Shown here piece after piece: positions 1 through 7,035 of a stretch of DNA of 8,839 bases (within the stretch, counting starts at the first letter, position 1; each line of letters starts with the position of its first letter). Under the pieces are notes generated by a model that saw only the letters and a list, made by a program, of their open reading frames with translations, had not been told where the DNA came from and ran no database searches. The DNA is taken from assembly GCA_020353115.1 (NCBI GenBank), contig CP070687.1:1978526-1987364 (forward strand), in the 5' to 3' direction. This DNA is from Bacteroidales bacterium. GTDB taxonomy: Bacteria > Bacteroidota > Bacteroidia > Bacteroidales > VadinHA17. Made by a program: the position numbers and the translations under genes.

Positions 1-376
1 TATACCTATTCCCAGAATGACCAATACGTATATTGAAAAGGGAGAAAGCAGTCCCGACGATATTCTTGCCTCGACAAAGGAAGGTCTCTATGTTCAGAGT
101 TTAAGTGGTGGTAGTGTTAATCCGATTACCGGAGTATTCAATTTTACCTGCCGTGAAGCCTATCTGATTGAAAATGGGAGGAAAACTTCTCCGGTTAAAG
201 GGGCTACCCTTATAGGGAATTGCCTCGATGTAATTTCAGGGATCGATGCCGTAGGTGATGACATTGATTTTGGTCCCGGAATCTGTGGCAAGGGACAAAT
301 GGCGGAGGTATCAGTCGGTCAGCCTACCGTTCGAATCAGAGGTATAAATGTAGGCGGAAGCAGGGCCAGATCTTAA
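1..376 (+). CDS. tldD: TldD metalloprotease subunit, 3' end only (5' end outside window)
   Basis: This is the C-terminal 124 residues of TldD, the zinc-bearing subunit of the TldD/TldE protease, a cytosolic enzyme that degrades unfolded peptides and, in some bacteria, matures modified peptides such as microcin B17 (family knowledge). The open frame enters from the left edge (reading from base 2, IPIPRMTNTY) and ends at TAA 374-376. The Met at 17 lies inside this family motif and is not the start. Visible hallmarks are PIPRMTN at the left edge, SGGSVNPITGVF, EAYLIENG, PVKGATLIGN and GICGKGQ followed by VGQPTVRI. The Cys of GICGK (codon 284-286) aligns with the Cys that, with two His of the HExxxH helix, holds zinc in E. 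coli TldD. The HExxxH itself lies upstream of the window. tldE follows after 10 nt, so the two subunits are cotranscribed. The family call is firm. Confidence 0.95.
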   Translation, partial: IPIPRMTNTYIEKGESSPDDILASTKEGLYVQSLSGGSVNPITGVFNFTCREAYLIENGRKTSPVKGATLIGNCLDVISGIDAVGDDIDFGPGICGKGQMAEVSVGQPTVRIRGINVGGSRARS

Positions 377-386
377 CCAGTAAAAT

Positions 387-1733
387 ATGGAAATCATGGA
401 TTATAAAATAATAGCAGAGAACTTAGTATCCAACTGTTTGAAAAAAGGCGCAGATGCGGCTGAAATATATATCGAATCCAACCGTGAACTCAGTATTGAA
501 CTCAGGAATGGAGACATTGAAACGGTTCAGGAAGCGACATCTCATGGCGCAGGTTTCAGAGTTTTTGTTGAGGGAAAAATGGCCTTCTCTCATTGCAATG
601 ACTTTTCAGACGAGGCACTTGATGATGCAATTTCCAGGGCAGTTGATTTTGCCGGAAATACCACACCGGATGAAAACAATGTTCTGCCCGAAGATGAACT
701 GATAACAGAAGTGGAAGGTTTGTATGATCCGGAGATAGCTGAAATCTCAATGGATAAAAAAATTGAACTGGCAAAGAAGGTTGAATCTCTGGCTATGGAA
801 GATGTGAGAATCACCAAGAGTTCAGGTGCCGGCTTCTCAGAAGGTGAAAGTGAAATAATTATCGGTAATTCAAACGGGTTGTTAAAAAACTACAGGTCCA
901 CCTATTGTTCCTTTGGGGTCGGGGTTGTAGCTGAAAAGGAGGACCAGAAATCCTCCGGATATGAATATTGCAGCAGACGGTTTTTCAGTGATCTTAAGCC
1001 ACCGGAAGAAGTGGCCATAAAGGCTGCAAAGGATGCTTATGAAATGCTTGATCCAAGGATGGTTAAAACACAGAAGGCTGCCGTAGTATTTGATCCGGAT
1101 GTTGCCAGATCCATTCTGGGTGGGATAATAGGGGCACTGAACGGTGAGAGGGTGTTGCAGGGAGCAAGCTTCCTGGCAGATAAACTGGAGGAGAAATTTG
1201 CATCAGAATTGATGACATTGATTGATGATGGGACAAGATCCAGAGGATTGGGCAGTAAGCCATTTGATGGCGAAGGAGTTCCTACCCAAAGAAGGGTACT
1301 GGTTGATGCCGGGGTGCTGAAGGGATTTCTCTATAATACGGCCGTAGGAAAACGTGCTGGAATAAAAAGCACAGGAAATGCTTCAAGGGGAGGATTCACA
1401 AGCCTTCCGGGAATTGGATTCCACAACCTTTTTATGGCAGCAGGTGCAAGCAAGAAGGAGGAGATCATTGAAAGTACATCCAACGGTCTGTTATTAAAAG
1501 GGGTTACAGGTTATGGTATCAATTCTGTCAATGGAAATTTCAGCGGCGGAGCATCCGGCTTCTGGATTGAAAACGGTAAAATCTCTTTCCCGGTCAAAGG
1601 ACTGACTATCGCAGGTAGTGCATTTGACATACTGAATGCCATAGATATGGTTGCGGATGACCTGGATTTGAACCTTAGGTTTACAGCACCAACATTCCGG
1701 ATCAGCGAAATGCAAATCGGTGGGGAAGGATGA
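387..1733 (+). CDS. tldE: TldE/PmbA, partner subunit of the TldD/TldE metalloprotease
   Basis: A complete 448-residue protein of the PmbA/TldD family, close to the usual length for TldE/PmbA. It forms the non-catalytic half of the TldD/TldE heterodimer and carries no HExxxH zinc motif, as expected for TldE. The N-terminal domain shows GADAAEIYIESNRELSIELRN-type sequence (about residues 21-45). The middle has RSRGLGSKPFDGEGVPTQR (about 283-302) followed by LKGFLYNTAVGKRAG and STGNASRGG. The C-terminal domain carries GASGFWIENG, FPVKGLTIAG and a closing APTFRISEMQIGG. ATG 387 and ATG 396 (MDYK) are both possible starts; neither has a strong ribosome site, and most relatives begin near the second. 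It lies 10 nt after tldD and ends the plus-strand operon. The paralogous C-termini of the two genes are visible side by side (PVKGATLIGN against PVKGLTIAGS). No anomalies were seen. Confidence 0.95.
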   Translation: MEIMDYKIIAENLVSNCLKKGADAAEIYIESNRELSIELRNGDIETVQEATSHGAGFRVFVEGKMAFSHCNDFSDEALDDAISRAVDFAGNTTPDENNVLPEDELITEVEGLYDPEIAEISMDKKIELAKKVESLAMEDVRITKSSGAGFSEGESEIIIGNSNGLLKNYRSTYCSFGVGVVAEKEDQKSSGYEYCSRRFFSDLKPPEEVAIKAAKDAYEMLDPRMVKTQKAAVVFDPDVARSILGGIIGALNGERVLQGASFLADKLEEKFASELMTLIDDGTRSRGLGSKPFDGEGVPTQRRVLVDAGVLKGFLYNTAVGKRAGIKSTGNASRGGFTSLPGIGFHNLFMAAGASKKEEIIESTSNGLLLKGVTGYGINSVNGNFSGGASGFWIENGKISFPVKGLTIAGSAFDILNAIDMVADDLDLNLRFTAPTFRISEMQIGGEG

Positions 1734-1941
1734 GGTGAATTTCGGATTTTGTCTTTGATTGTTGGATATGTCATAGGGGAACGTCCATCGTTAGTAATCC
1801 AGCGACGGACAGGCTGACGGATAAATGTAAAAATTGAAACTGCATGCCTATCAGACAGGGGGTTGCATATGACAAAACCAAATATTCTAACCTGTCAACA
1901 ATTGACGTTTAGTATTTCATCGATCATTATTCCGGAATCCC
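1734..1941. other. Convergent intergenic spacer with two small inverted repeats
   Basis: This 208-nt spacer separates the 3' ends of tldE (plus) and the M20 gene (minus), so it should hold termination signals for both. I see two imperfect candidates. GTCCATCG (1783-1790) pairs with CGACGGAC (1803-1810) at seven of eight positions around a 12-nt loop. GTCAA (1894-1898) pairs perfectly with TTGAC (1902-1906) around CAA. Neither is followed on either strand by a convincing T tract. No ORF, tRNA or known RNA motif was recognised. Confidence 0.4.
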
Positions 1942-3492
1942 TTACTCGGGTGGCTGTGTCAGGATAGCCAGGAAGATTTTAATGCCAGCCAGGTAATTCC
2001 CCAGCCGCAGGTTTTCATTCGGACTGTGCTGGTTGTTATCCGGATTGACAGTAGGTACTGTTACAGCAGGGATCTCGAGTATATGGACCAGAGGTGATAC
2101 AGGAACTGAACCACCGGAAATCCTTTTTCTTACAGGCTCATCACAAGAAACTCTCATCATTGCATTATACAACCATATTCCAATGGGTGAATTGAAATCG
2201 GTTCGGAATGCCTTGTAACCGGTTCCTGATTCGAAGGCAATGATCCTCGAATAATCAGACCTCTCCTCATCCGTTGGTTCACGGTTAATGATATAGTAAC
2301 CTTGATTCGTAATATGCTGTTTAACCAAATCGATCAATCGTTTGGGATCACTCTCAGGAACAGTTCGGATGTCTATTTCAGCAATTGCTTTGTCTGGGAT
2401 AATCGTACGGACTTCATTTCCAGTCCAGCCGGAGGATAATCCCCTGATATTCAGTGACGGGTATTGCAGGGATTCCTGGTAATTTTCGCCAACCTTATCT
2501 GCCGAATGAATACCTATGGACCGGTTTATCTGATCGGTTTGATCCGGGACATATGTTAACTGTTCACGGGTATCCCGGTTCATTTTAATGTTATCGTAAT
2601 AGCCGGGTATGATAACACGGCCCTGTTCATCTTTCATGGAAGCTAGCAAACGGGATAAACGAAGAGCCGGGTTCGGGGCATAATTTCCGTAATGTCCGCT
2701 ATGGAGCGACATCCTGGGACCATAGACGGTAAGACGGATCGTGGATATACCCCTGGCCCCGAACGTAAGTGATGGAAGATGAGAATAGTGTTTCGGGCCG
2801 TCAAAGATCACGAGGAAATCGGATTTCAACGCTTCCCTGTATTTTTCTGCCACGTATTGAATGCCCGGAGATCCCTTCTCTTCTTCCAAATCAATGAGTA
2901 CTTTCAGACGATAAGGGAGTGTAATATTTTCGTGTTGGAGTATCTCAATTGCTGTAATCAACATCATAATGGGACCTTTGTCATCCGACGATGAACGTGC
3001 AAAAATGCGGTATTCGGGATCTATCCTCTCTTCCAGGCTGGACCAGCCGATTATATTCCATGAACCGGTTTTTGATTTTTCCTTCAGGACTGGTTCGTAT
3101 GGATCTTTCTGATTCCAGAGGGAGGGATCGACGGGTTGGCCGTCAGCATGAGCATAAAAAAGTACGGAACTTTCCGATGAAGTATTCTTCCATTCGGCTA
3201 AAAGATAAGGATTGGTTGAGGTCTTGAGAATAGAGGTTTTGAAGCCCAGTTCTGTAAATTTGCGGTTAAGCCAGATCAGGTTCTGATGTATCTGTTCCGG
3301 GAAGTAAGAATTGTTGGGGATTTGCAAAAATTCGATAAATGCCGGAATGGATTTTTTACCAAAAGCTTCGGATAACCGGTTCATTTGATCCCTTTCCAAT
3401 GACTGCCCCCGATTGTCAGGTGGTGAAAATATATAAAACAGGCCAATAATTATTAACCTGATAACAAACGTGTTAAAAGATGTCATATACAT
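1942..3492 (-). CDS. Exported M20-family metallopeptidase (dipeptidase-like)
   Basis: A 516-residue zinc peptidase of the M20 (M20/M25/M40; carnosinase-like) family, expected to cleave dipeptides or short peptides with two bridged metal ions. The metal and catalytic residues are recognisable: H115 and D117 in FYAHADGQPVD, D170 in SSSDDKGP, the Glu pair E204/E205 just before KGSPG, D231 in IFDGP, and the last His H489 in NQHSPNEN. The inserted dimerisation domain (about 245-425) contains MSLHSGHYGN, matching the HSGxxGG-type segment that contributes a His to the partner active site. An N-terminal hydrophobic stretch (about 8-22) after a single Arg looks like a signal peptide, so the enzyme is probably periplasmic. 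M1 and M3 are both possible starts. It follows the lipoprotein gene by 39 nt and shares its promoter. The usual GRGxxDDKG around the bridging Asp reads ARSSSDDKG, a mild departure. The family call is firm; the substrate is unknown. Confidence 0.9.
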   Translation of the reverse strand: MYMTSFNTFVIRLIIIGLFYIFSPPDNRGQSLERDQMNRLSEAFGKKSIPAFIEFLQIPNNSYFPEQIHQNLIWLNRKFTELGFKTSILKTSTNPYLLAEWKNTSSESSVLFYAHADGQPVDPSLWNQKDPYEPVLKEKSKTGSWNIIGWSSLEERIDPEYRIFARSSSDDKGPIMMLITAIEILQHENITLPYRLKVLIDLEEEKGSPGIQYVAEKYREALKSDFLVIFDGPKHYSHLPSLTFGARGISTIRLTVYGPRMSLHSGHYGNYAPNPALRLSRLLASMKDEQGRVIIPGYYDNIKMNRDTREQLTYVPDQTDQINRSIGIHSADKVGENYQESLQYPSLNIRGLSSGWTGNEVRTIIPDKAIAEIDIRTVPESDPKRLIDLVKQHITNQGYYIINREPTDEERSDYSRIIAFESGTGYKAFRTDFNSPIGIWLYNAMMRVSCDEPVRKRISGGSVPVSPLVHILEIPAVTVPTVNPDNNQHSPNENLRLGNYLAGIKIFLAILTQPPE

Positions 3493-3531
3493 TAAAACAT
3501 GAAAAGCTCCGGTAAGCTGGGAATAGGAATA

Positions 3532-4359
3532 TCAGATAACTTTATTCCTCAGGTTTTCAATGGATACGGACATGGCTTCCAGCAACTGATCTGTTATTTC
3601 GCCTTCAATGGTATCAAAGTGTCCCTCGAGTTCAATCAACCCGGTTACAATTTCAGCTGCATCGGGATCCGTAGCAACAGGATCCAAAATCTCCAGAAGC
3701 TTCTTCAGGGAAGATTCCTGATGGGAAATGATAGCAAGTATCTGATCGTTGTCTTCCGCCGTAATGGCAATTTGGATCGTGATAAAAAGCCCTTCTATCC
3801 AGCTACCGGTCATAACCAGAATAGCTAACTTATCTTTATTATTGTTTGTCAGATATTTATAGGTGTCGACAAATGAATCGGATATAATAGAAATAAGAGA
3901 ATCTCTGTTTTCCAGATTATTCTCCACGCGAGAAGCATAGTCTGTGTTGAATACACTGGAAATTTCCATCTCATCGGTCAGCTGTTTGGTTGCATTCAGA
4001 TATAAAATCGTCTCCTGTTTCATCATATATGTGCTGGCATAGCTCAGGTCTGCGCCGTATACACCAAGATTGAGTGCCTTTTCTGCCTGAGTAAAGTATT
4101 TATCTGCATTTGAAGCGGGGTTTGAAATACTTAAGATGTAAGGAGCACCTGCCTCATTCAGCATGTTTGTGATTTCAAATGATGTTGGTAGCGGGTAGCC
4201 GGTAATTTCGGCAATAATCTCCTCTTTGGGCTGATCGTCTTCACCTGGAACTGATTCTTGAGTCGAAGATCTTTCCCCGGGTTTACAGGAAGAGACAAAC
4301 AGGAATATTATGCTAATAAAGCAGGCAGAAATTGTTTTAAGACGGTCCGGTAATTTCAT
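3532..4359 (-). CDS. Predicted lipoprotein of unknown function, mostly helical
   Basis: A 275-residue protein with a clear lipoprotein signal: a basic start (KLPDRLK), a hydrophobic core (about 10-22) and a lipobox VSSC with the lipidated Cys at 25. Residues after the Cys (KPGERSS) do not resemble the acidic surface-export signal known from some Bacteroidota, so inner-leaflet/periplasmic anchoring is more likely (inference). An acidic, flexible linker (about 34-48) leads into an all-helical-looking body. Its best-marked segments are ADKYFTQAEKALNLGVYGAD (86-104), LSYASTYMMKQETILYLNATK (105-125) and a long amphipathic C-terminal half with regular Leu/Ile spacing. I recognise no enzyme motif. 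From memory, similar helical lipoproteins with a GVYGADLSY-type motif are common hypotheticals in Bacteroidales, but I cannot name a characterised one. It is first in a two-gene unit ahead of the M20 peptidase, which is also exported, so the two may act in the same compartment. Confidence 0.85.
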   Translation of the reverse strand: MKLPDRLKTISACFISIIFLFVSSCKPGERSSTQESVPGEDDQPKEEIIAEITGYPLPTSFEITNMLNEAGAPYILSISNPASNADKYFTQAEKALNLGVYGADLSYASTYMMKQETILYLNATKQLTDEMEISSVFNTDYASRVENNLENRDSLISIISDSFVDTYKYLTNNNKDKLAILVMTGSWIEGLFITIQIAITAEDNDQILAIISHQESSLKKLLEILDPVATDPDAAEIVTGLIELEGHFDTIEGEITDQLLEAMSVSIENLRNKVI

Positions 4360-4417
4360 ACTTTCAGGTATTGGTAAAAGGGTTTGCTGTTTAGTATATT
4401 AAGGTTTTCCGTTAAAT

Positions 4418-4450
4418 CAAATATACATTGAGATTTCATTTTGAAACAAA
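4418..4450 (-). promoter_or_regulatory. Bacteroidetes-type promoter for the lipoprotein-M20 unit
   Basis: Read on the minus strand, TTTG (4450-4447) is followed by a 21-nt spacer and TATATTTG (4425-4418). This matches the Bacteroidetes primary sigma factor consensus of TTTG, 19-21 nt, TAnnTTTG at every defined base. Transcription would begin near 4411, giving a leader of roughly 50 nt to the ATG at 4359. It sits in the only sizeable gap upstream of the lipoprotein gene. Confidence 0.7.
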
Positions 4451-4476
4451 GGTATTAAGAAAATAAGATACAGCAA
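4447..4476 (-). promoter_or_regulatory. Second, overlapping upstream promoter candidate
   Basis: On the minus strand TTG (4476-4474), 19 nt and TACCTTTG (4454-4447) form another match to the Bacteroidetes promoter, with CTTG in place of TTTG at the -33 box. The TTTG ending its -7 box is the same TTTG that serves as the -33 box of the downstream promoter, so the two could compete for polymerase. Its transcript would start near 4440. It is less certain than the downstream one because the -33 box is imperfect. Confidence 0.4.
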
Positions 4477-4530
4477 GGGTGATATCAAAGAATTTTTCAG
4501 GGTTCCCCGTTAAAGAGGAATTCTCCGTAT
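4477..4530 (-). other. Spacer just after kynU; weak hairpin, possible terminator
   Basis: Just beyond the kynU stop, AGAATT (4489-4494) and AATTCT (4519-4524) form a six-base inverted repeat enclosing a GGG/CCC mini-hairpin. On the transcribed strand the T run after it is only three bases long, so this is a poor match to an intrinsic terminator. The placement, 6 nt past the stop codon and before the next promoter, is the main argument for it. Confidence 0.25.
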
Positions 4531-5826
4531 TCAGGTAATGAGTTTGGATCCTGGAGTACACTTTTCATACTCGCGGTTGTCAATAAGATCACGCAGTACT
4601 TTGACTAGGATCCAAATATCTTCAAACCGGTTATAGAAAGAAGAAGGAGCAATTCGTATAATATCCGGTGGCCTGAAATCAGGTACAATATTTCTCTGTT
4701 TGAGGGCTTCACAGATTTGCAGGGCATTTTTTTCCCGCCGAACCGCAACATGACCACCCCTGCTCTCCGGGTTTCTTGGCGTTCCGATATGAAAGGCATA
4801 GGGTTCCTTGTGTAAAAGTTCATCGACAAGCCGTATCAGATAGGTTGTAAGCATAATGGACTTTTCCCGGATCTTATCCATACCGGCTTCCAGGAACAGG
4901 GAAAGAGATCCTTCAAGGGGTGCCATGCTTATAACAGCCGGTGTGGATATCTGCCATCCACCAGCACTTTTCTGATGTTCAAAATCAAGCGACATCTCGA
5001 ATTGCTTTTGCTTGTTGTATCCAAACCAACCAGCCATAAGGGGTTCTTTTCCAAAATGGCGTTTATTTATATATAACGATGCAGGACATCCGGGTCCGCC
5101 GTTAAGATATTTATAACCGCACCAGAATGCAAAATCGATGTCATCTGAGGAAAATGAATGCTGCACGGATCCGACAGAATGGGAACAATCAAATCCAATA
5201 ATAATCCCTTTTTTATGGGCTTCCCGTGTAATTTTGCTTATATCCAGTAACTGACCGGTTCTGAAAAATACAGATGGAAAAAGAGCAAGTGCAACTTCAT
5301 GTGTCATGTGTGCGGTGATCCGGTTTCCCGGAATAAATCCGTTCTTGTCGGCCCCAACCAGGATAAGATGTTCCCGGGGATTATACCCCCTCATTTTCAG
5401 ATGGCTTTTAATTGCATAAATATCCGAGGGGAAATTTTTTTCATCTGCCAGTATCTTTGTCCTTATCCCGTCAGGTTTGTAGAATGTACTTAACAAGGCA
5501 TGCTGGTTCACAGTTGTGGTTCCGGTACAAATTACCTCTTCGGGATGAGCCCCCACCAGGGGTGCCATCATTTTTCCAATTTCTTCGGCCAGGAAAAACC
5601 AGGGATTCTCTCCTTCCAGCCATCCATGTATACCTCTGGTTTTCCATTCATCAAGAATCCGAAAAAGAGAGGTTTCGCCTTTTTTTGGGCACAGACCGAG
5701 TGAATTTCCATCCAGGTAAATGGTATTTTCCGGGATATGAAATTCCTTCCTGTATTTCCGAAGCGGATCAGATAAATCAAGATCCCTGGAATATTTAAGG
5801 CTTGTTTTAAAGTCTTTCAGCATCAT
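4531..5826 (-). CDS. kynU: Kynureninase (L-kynurenine hydrolase)
   Basis: A 431-residue PLP enzyme of the aspartate-aminotransferase fold, full length for the family. It hydrolyses L-kynurenine or 3-hydroxykynurenine to anthranilate or 3-hydroxyanthranilate plus alanine, in the cytosol. Characteristic segments in order: YLDGNSLGLCP (37-47), the TGTTTVN phosphate-binding segment (101-107), NFPSD (131-135), FDCSHSVG with the PLP-pairing D213, the Schiff-base lysine K239 in WCGYKYLNGGPG, GWFGY (266-270), GWQISTP (290-296) and RIAPSSFYNRFED (391-403), whose Arg should bind the substrate carboxylate. By manual alignment W69, S294 and T295 fall at the human specificity positions H102, S332 and N333. 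ATG 5826 and 5823 are adjacent and both plausible. The gene is last in a run after the M14 gene, 56 nt downstream, with a hairpin in the gap. No other tryptophan-catabolism gene is in the window. Confidence 0.95.
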   Translation of the reverse strand: MMLKDFKTSLKYSRDLDLSDPLRKYRKEFHIPENTIYLDGNSLGLCPKKGETSLFRILDEWKTRGIHGWLEGENPWFFLAEEIGKMMAPLVGAHPEEVICTGTTTVNQHALLSTFYKPDGIRTKILADEKNFPSDIYAIKSHLKMRGYNPREHLILVGADKNGFIPGNRITAHMTHEVALALFPSVFFRTGQLLDISKITREAHKKGIIIGFDCSHSVGSVQHSFSSDDIDFAFWCGYKYLNGGPGCPASLYINKRHFGKEPLMAGWFGYNKQKQFEMSLDFEHQKSAGGWQISTPAVISMAPLEGSLSLFLEAGMDKIREKSIMLTTYLIRLVDELLHKEPYAFHIGTPRNPESRGGHVAVRREKNALQICEALKQRNIVPDFRPPDIIRIAPSSFYNRFEDIWILVKVLRDLIDNREYEKCTPGSKLIT

Positions 5827-5844
5827 TTTATCAGATACGATGGA

Positions 5845-5877
5845 TTAAAAAAGCGATGAAACATGTCCCTGTTTCAC
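5845..5877 (-). terminator. Candidate intrinsic terminator or attenuator between the M14 gene and kynU
   Basis: TGAAACA (5857-5863) and TGTTTCA (5870-5876) are a perfect seven-base inverted repeat around a six-nt loop. On the transcribed minus strand the stem extends by one G-U pair and is followed, four nt later, by a run of six T (5852-5847). The hairpin lies 6 nt past the M14 stop and about 20-30 nt before the kynU start. The stem is A/T-rich, so termination may be partial, leaving read-through into kynU. Confidence 0.5.
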
Positions 5878-5882
5878 TGATA

Positions 5883-7010
5883 TTATCTGAGATCATCTGC
5901 AATGCAAAGAATGGCATTAATCAAGGATTCCCCGAGTTTAATTGACCGTTCAGGAGACCAGCCATATTTAGGGTCGGGTAAATTATCATTATCCTTGAAA
6001 GGCATTTCTATTGTAAGGGACAGACAATCAAAACGATGTGCTATATTTTTTGAACAAATACTTAAATTGGCCTTTCCGGGTTTATCCGGTGGATAGCCGT
6101 ATTTTGTCTGAAAATCCGGGCTTATTCTTTCCCAGTTTGAAACAAATGCATCCTGTAGAGTGGACAGCCTTTCATTAAAACCGGGTATTCCCTGAATTGA
6201 GGAGGCAAAAACATACGGCAGTTCTTCCTCACCATGTATATCGAGATTAAGATCGACACCTGTATCTTTCATATATTCCAGCACGAAATATACTTCGGGG
6301 CTGTTTTCCCTGCTGGGATCTGCCCACTCACGGTTAAGATCTGCACCTGCTAAATTGGTCCGGATATGACCATGTATACCTCCATCGATATTCATATATG
6401 GGACAATATAACAAACGGTCTTCTCAAGTAGCAGCCTGGATGCAGGATCATTATTATCCAGGAGGCGATTCAGAAACCCCAGCATAAACCATGAAGCCAT
6501 GCTTTCCCCGGGATGTTGCCGTGCCAGGATCCAGATCTTTTTCTTCTCACCTGAAGGTTCACCTGCGATTAGCAAGTCGATATTCCTTCCTTCTACCGTT
6601 GTTCCAACCGATTCCAGAACGCAACGACCGGATAGCTGGGCTTTGTGAACCATATCCAGATGCTGTTCATAGGTAAACGGGACAAAGTAGGCATAAAAAA
6701 CCGAATTGCATTCCGGTTTATGGTCAATTGTAAGTATCTGACCATCAAAGGAAGAAGGGGCTCTGAACCAGCTGATCCTGTCGTAGGATGCACAGGCATT
6801 ATAATGAATCCATCCTTCTTTTGAAAACGCATTCCCTGCATTGATAATTTTTATTTTACACGGGTAGCCAGCCGTTCCCTGTAAGCGGAAATAAAACCAT
6901 TGCAAAAAATCTGCCCGTTTGTCTGACCGGATTCTTAAACGAATATCATCAACAGAATTCTTTGATATGACCTCGATATTCCCTCCGTCGAAATTGCTGC
7001 TGATTTTCAT
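5883..7010 (-). CDS. M14-family zinc carboxypeptidase, cytosolic carboxypeptidase (CCP/AGBL-like) type
   Basis: A 375-residue metallocarboxypeptidase with the two-domain plan of bacterial relatives of eukaryotic cytosolic carboxypeptidases. The N-terminal beta domain (about 1-115) opens with SNFDGGNIEVI and contains DFLQWFYFRLQG, GWIHYNACASYDR and VFYAYFVPFT. The catalytic domain follows. Zinc ligands are H166 and E169 in RQHPGES and H259 in LDIHGEEELP. N225/R226 in GADLNREW should bind the substrate carboxylate, and E335 in LTIEMPFKD is the general base. No signal peptide is seen, so it acts in the cytoplasm. The frame stays open upstream to an ATG at 7175, but that would overlap the preceding gene by 140 nt; ATG 7010 starts exactly at the conserved N-terminus and leaves a 25-nt gap. 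Animal CCPs trim C-terminal or side-chain glutamates; the substrate here is unknown. The family and active site are secure. Confidence 0.92.
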   Translation of the reverse strand: MKISSNFDGGNIEVISKNSVDDIRLRIRSDKRADFLQWFYFRLQGTAGYPCKIKIINAGNAFSKEGWIHYNACASYDRISWFRAPSSFDGQILTIDHKPECNSVFYAYFVPFTYEQHLDMVHKAQLSGRCVLESVGTTVEGRNIDLLIAGEPSGEKKKIWILARQHPGESMASWFMLGFLNRLLDNNDPASRLLLEKTVCYIVPYMNIDGGIHGHIRTNLAGADLNREWADPSRENSPEVYFVLEYMKDTGVDLNLDIHGEEELPYVFASSIQGIPGFNERLSTLQDAFVSNWERISPDFQTKYGYPPDKPGKANLSICSKNIAHRFDCLSLTIEMPFKDNDNLPDPKYGWSPERSIKLGESLINAILCIADDLR

Positions 7011-7035
7011 ATTATAATGGGTTTGAATCGGTTCT

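Noticed and set aside
1..1733. RiPP maturation locus, because TldD/TldE can process modified peptides
   Set aside because: No precursor peptide, YcaO, radical SAM or dedicated transporter is visible. A general peptide-turnover role fits better with what is in the window.
1783..1810. Inverted repeat as a transposon end or attachment site
   Set aside because: Only eight imperfect base pairs, no target duplication and no transposase or integrase nearby; it is more simply part of a convergent 3' region.
3499..3828. 109-codon plus-strand open frame across the 3' end of the lipoprotein gene
   Set aside because: It is antisense to the lipoprotein coding region, low in recognisable protein character, and lacks a promoter or ribosome site.
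5412..5798. 128-codon open frame on the plus strand inside kynU
   Set aside because: It is antisense to a well-conserved gene, has no recognisable protein features and no start signals; it is a shadow of the kynU reading frame.
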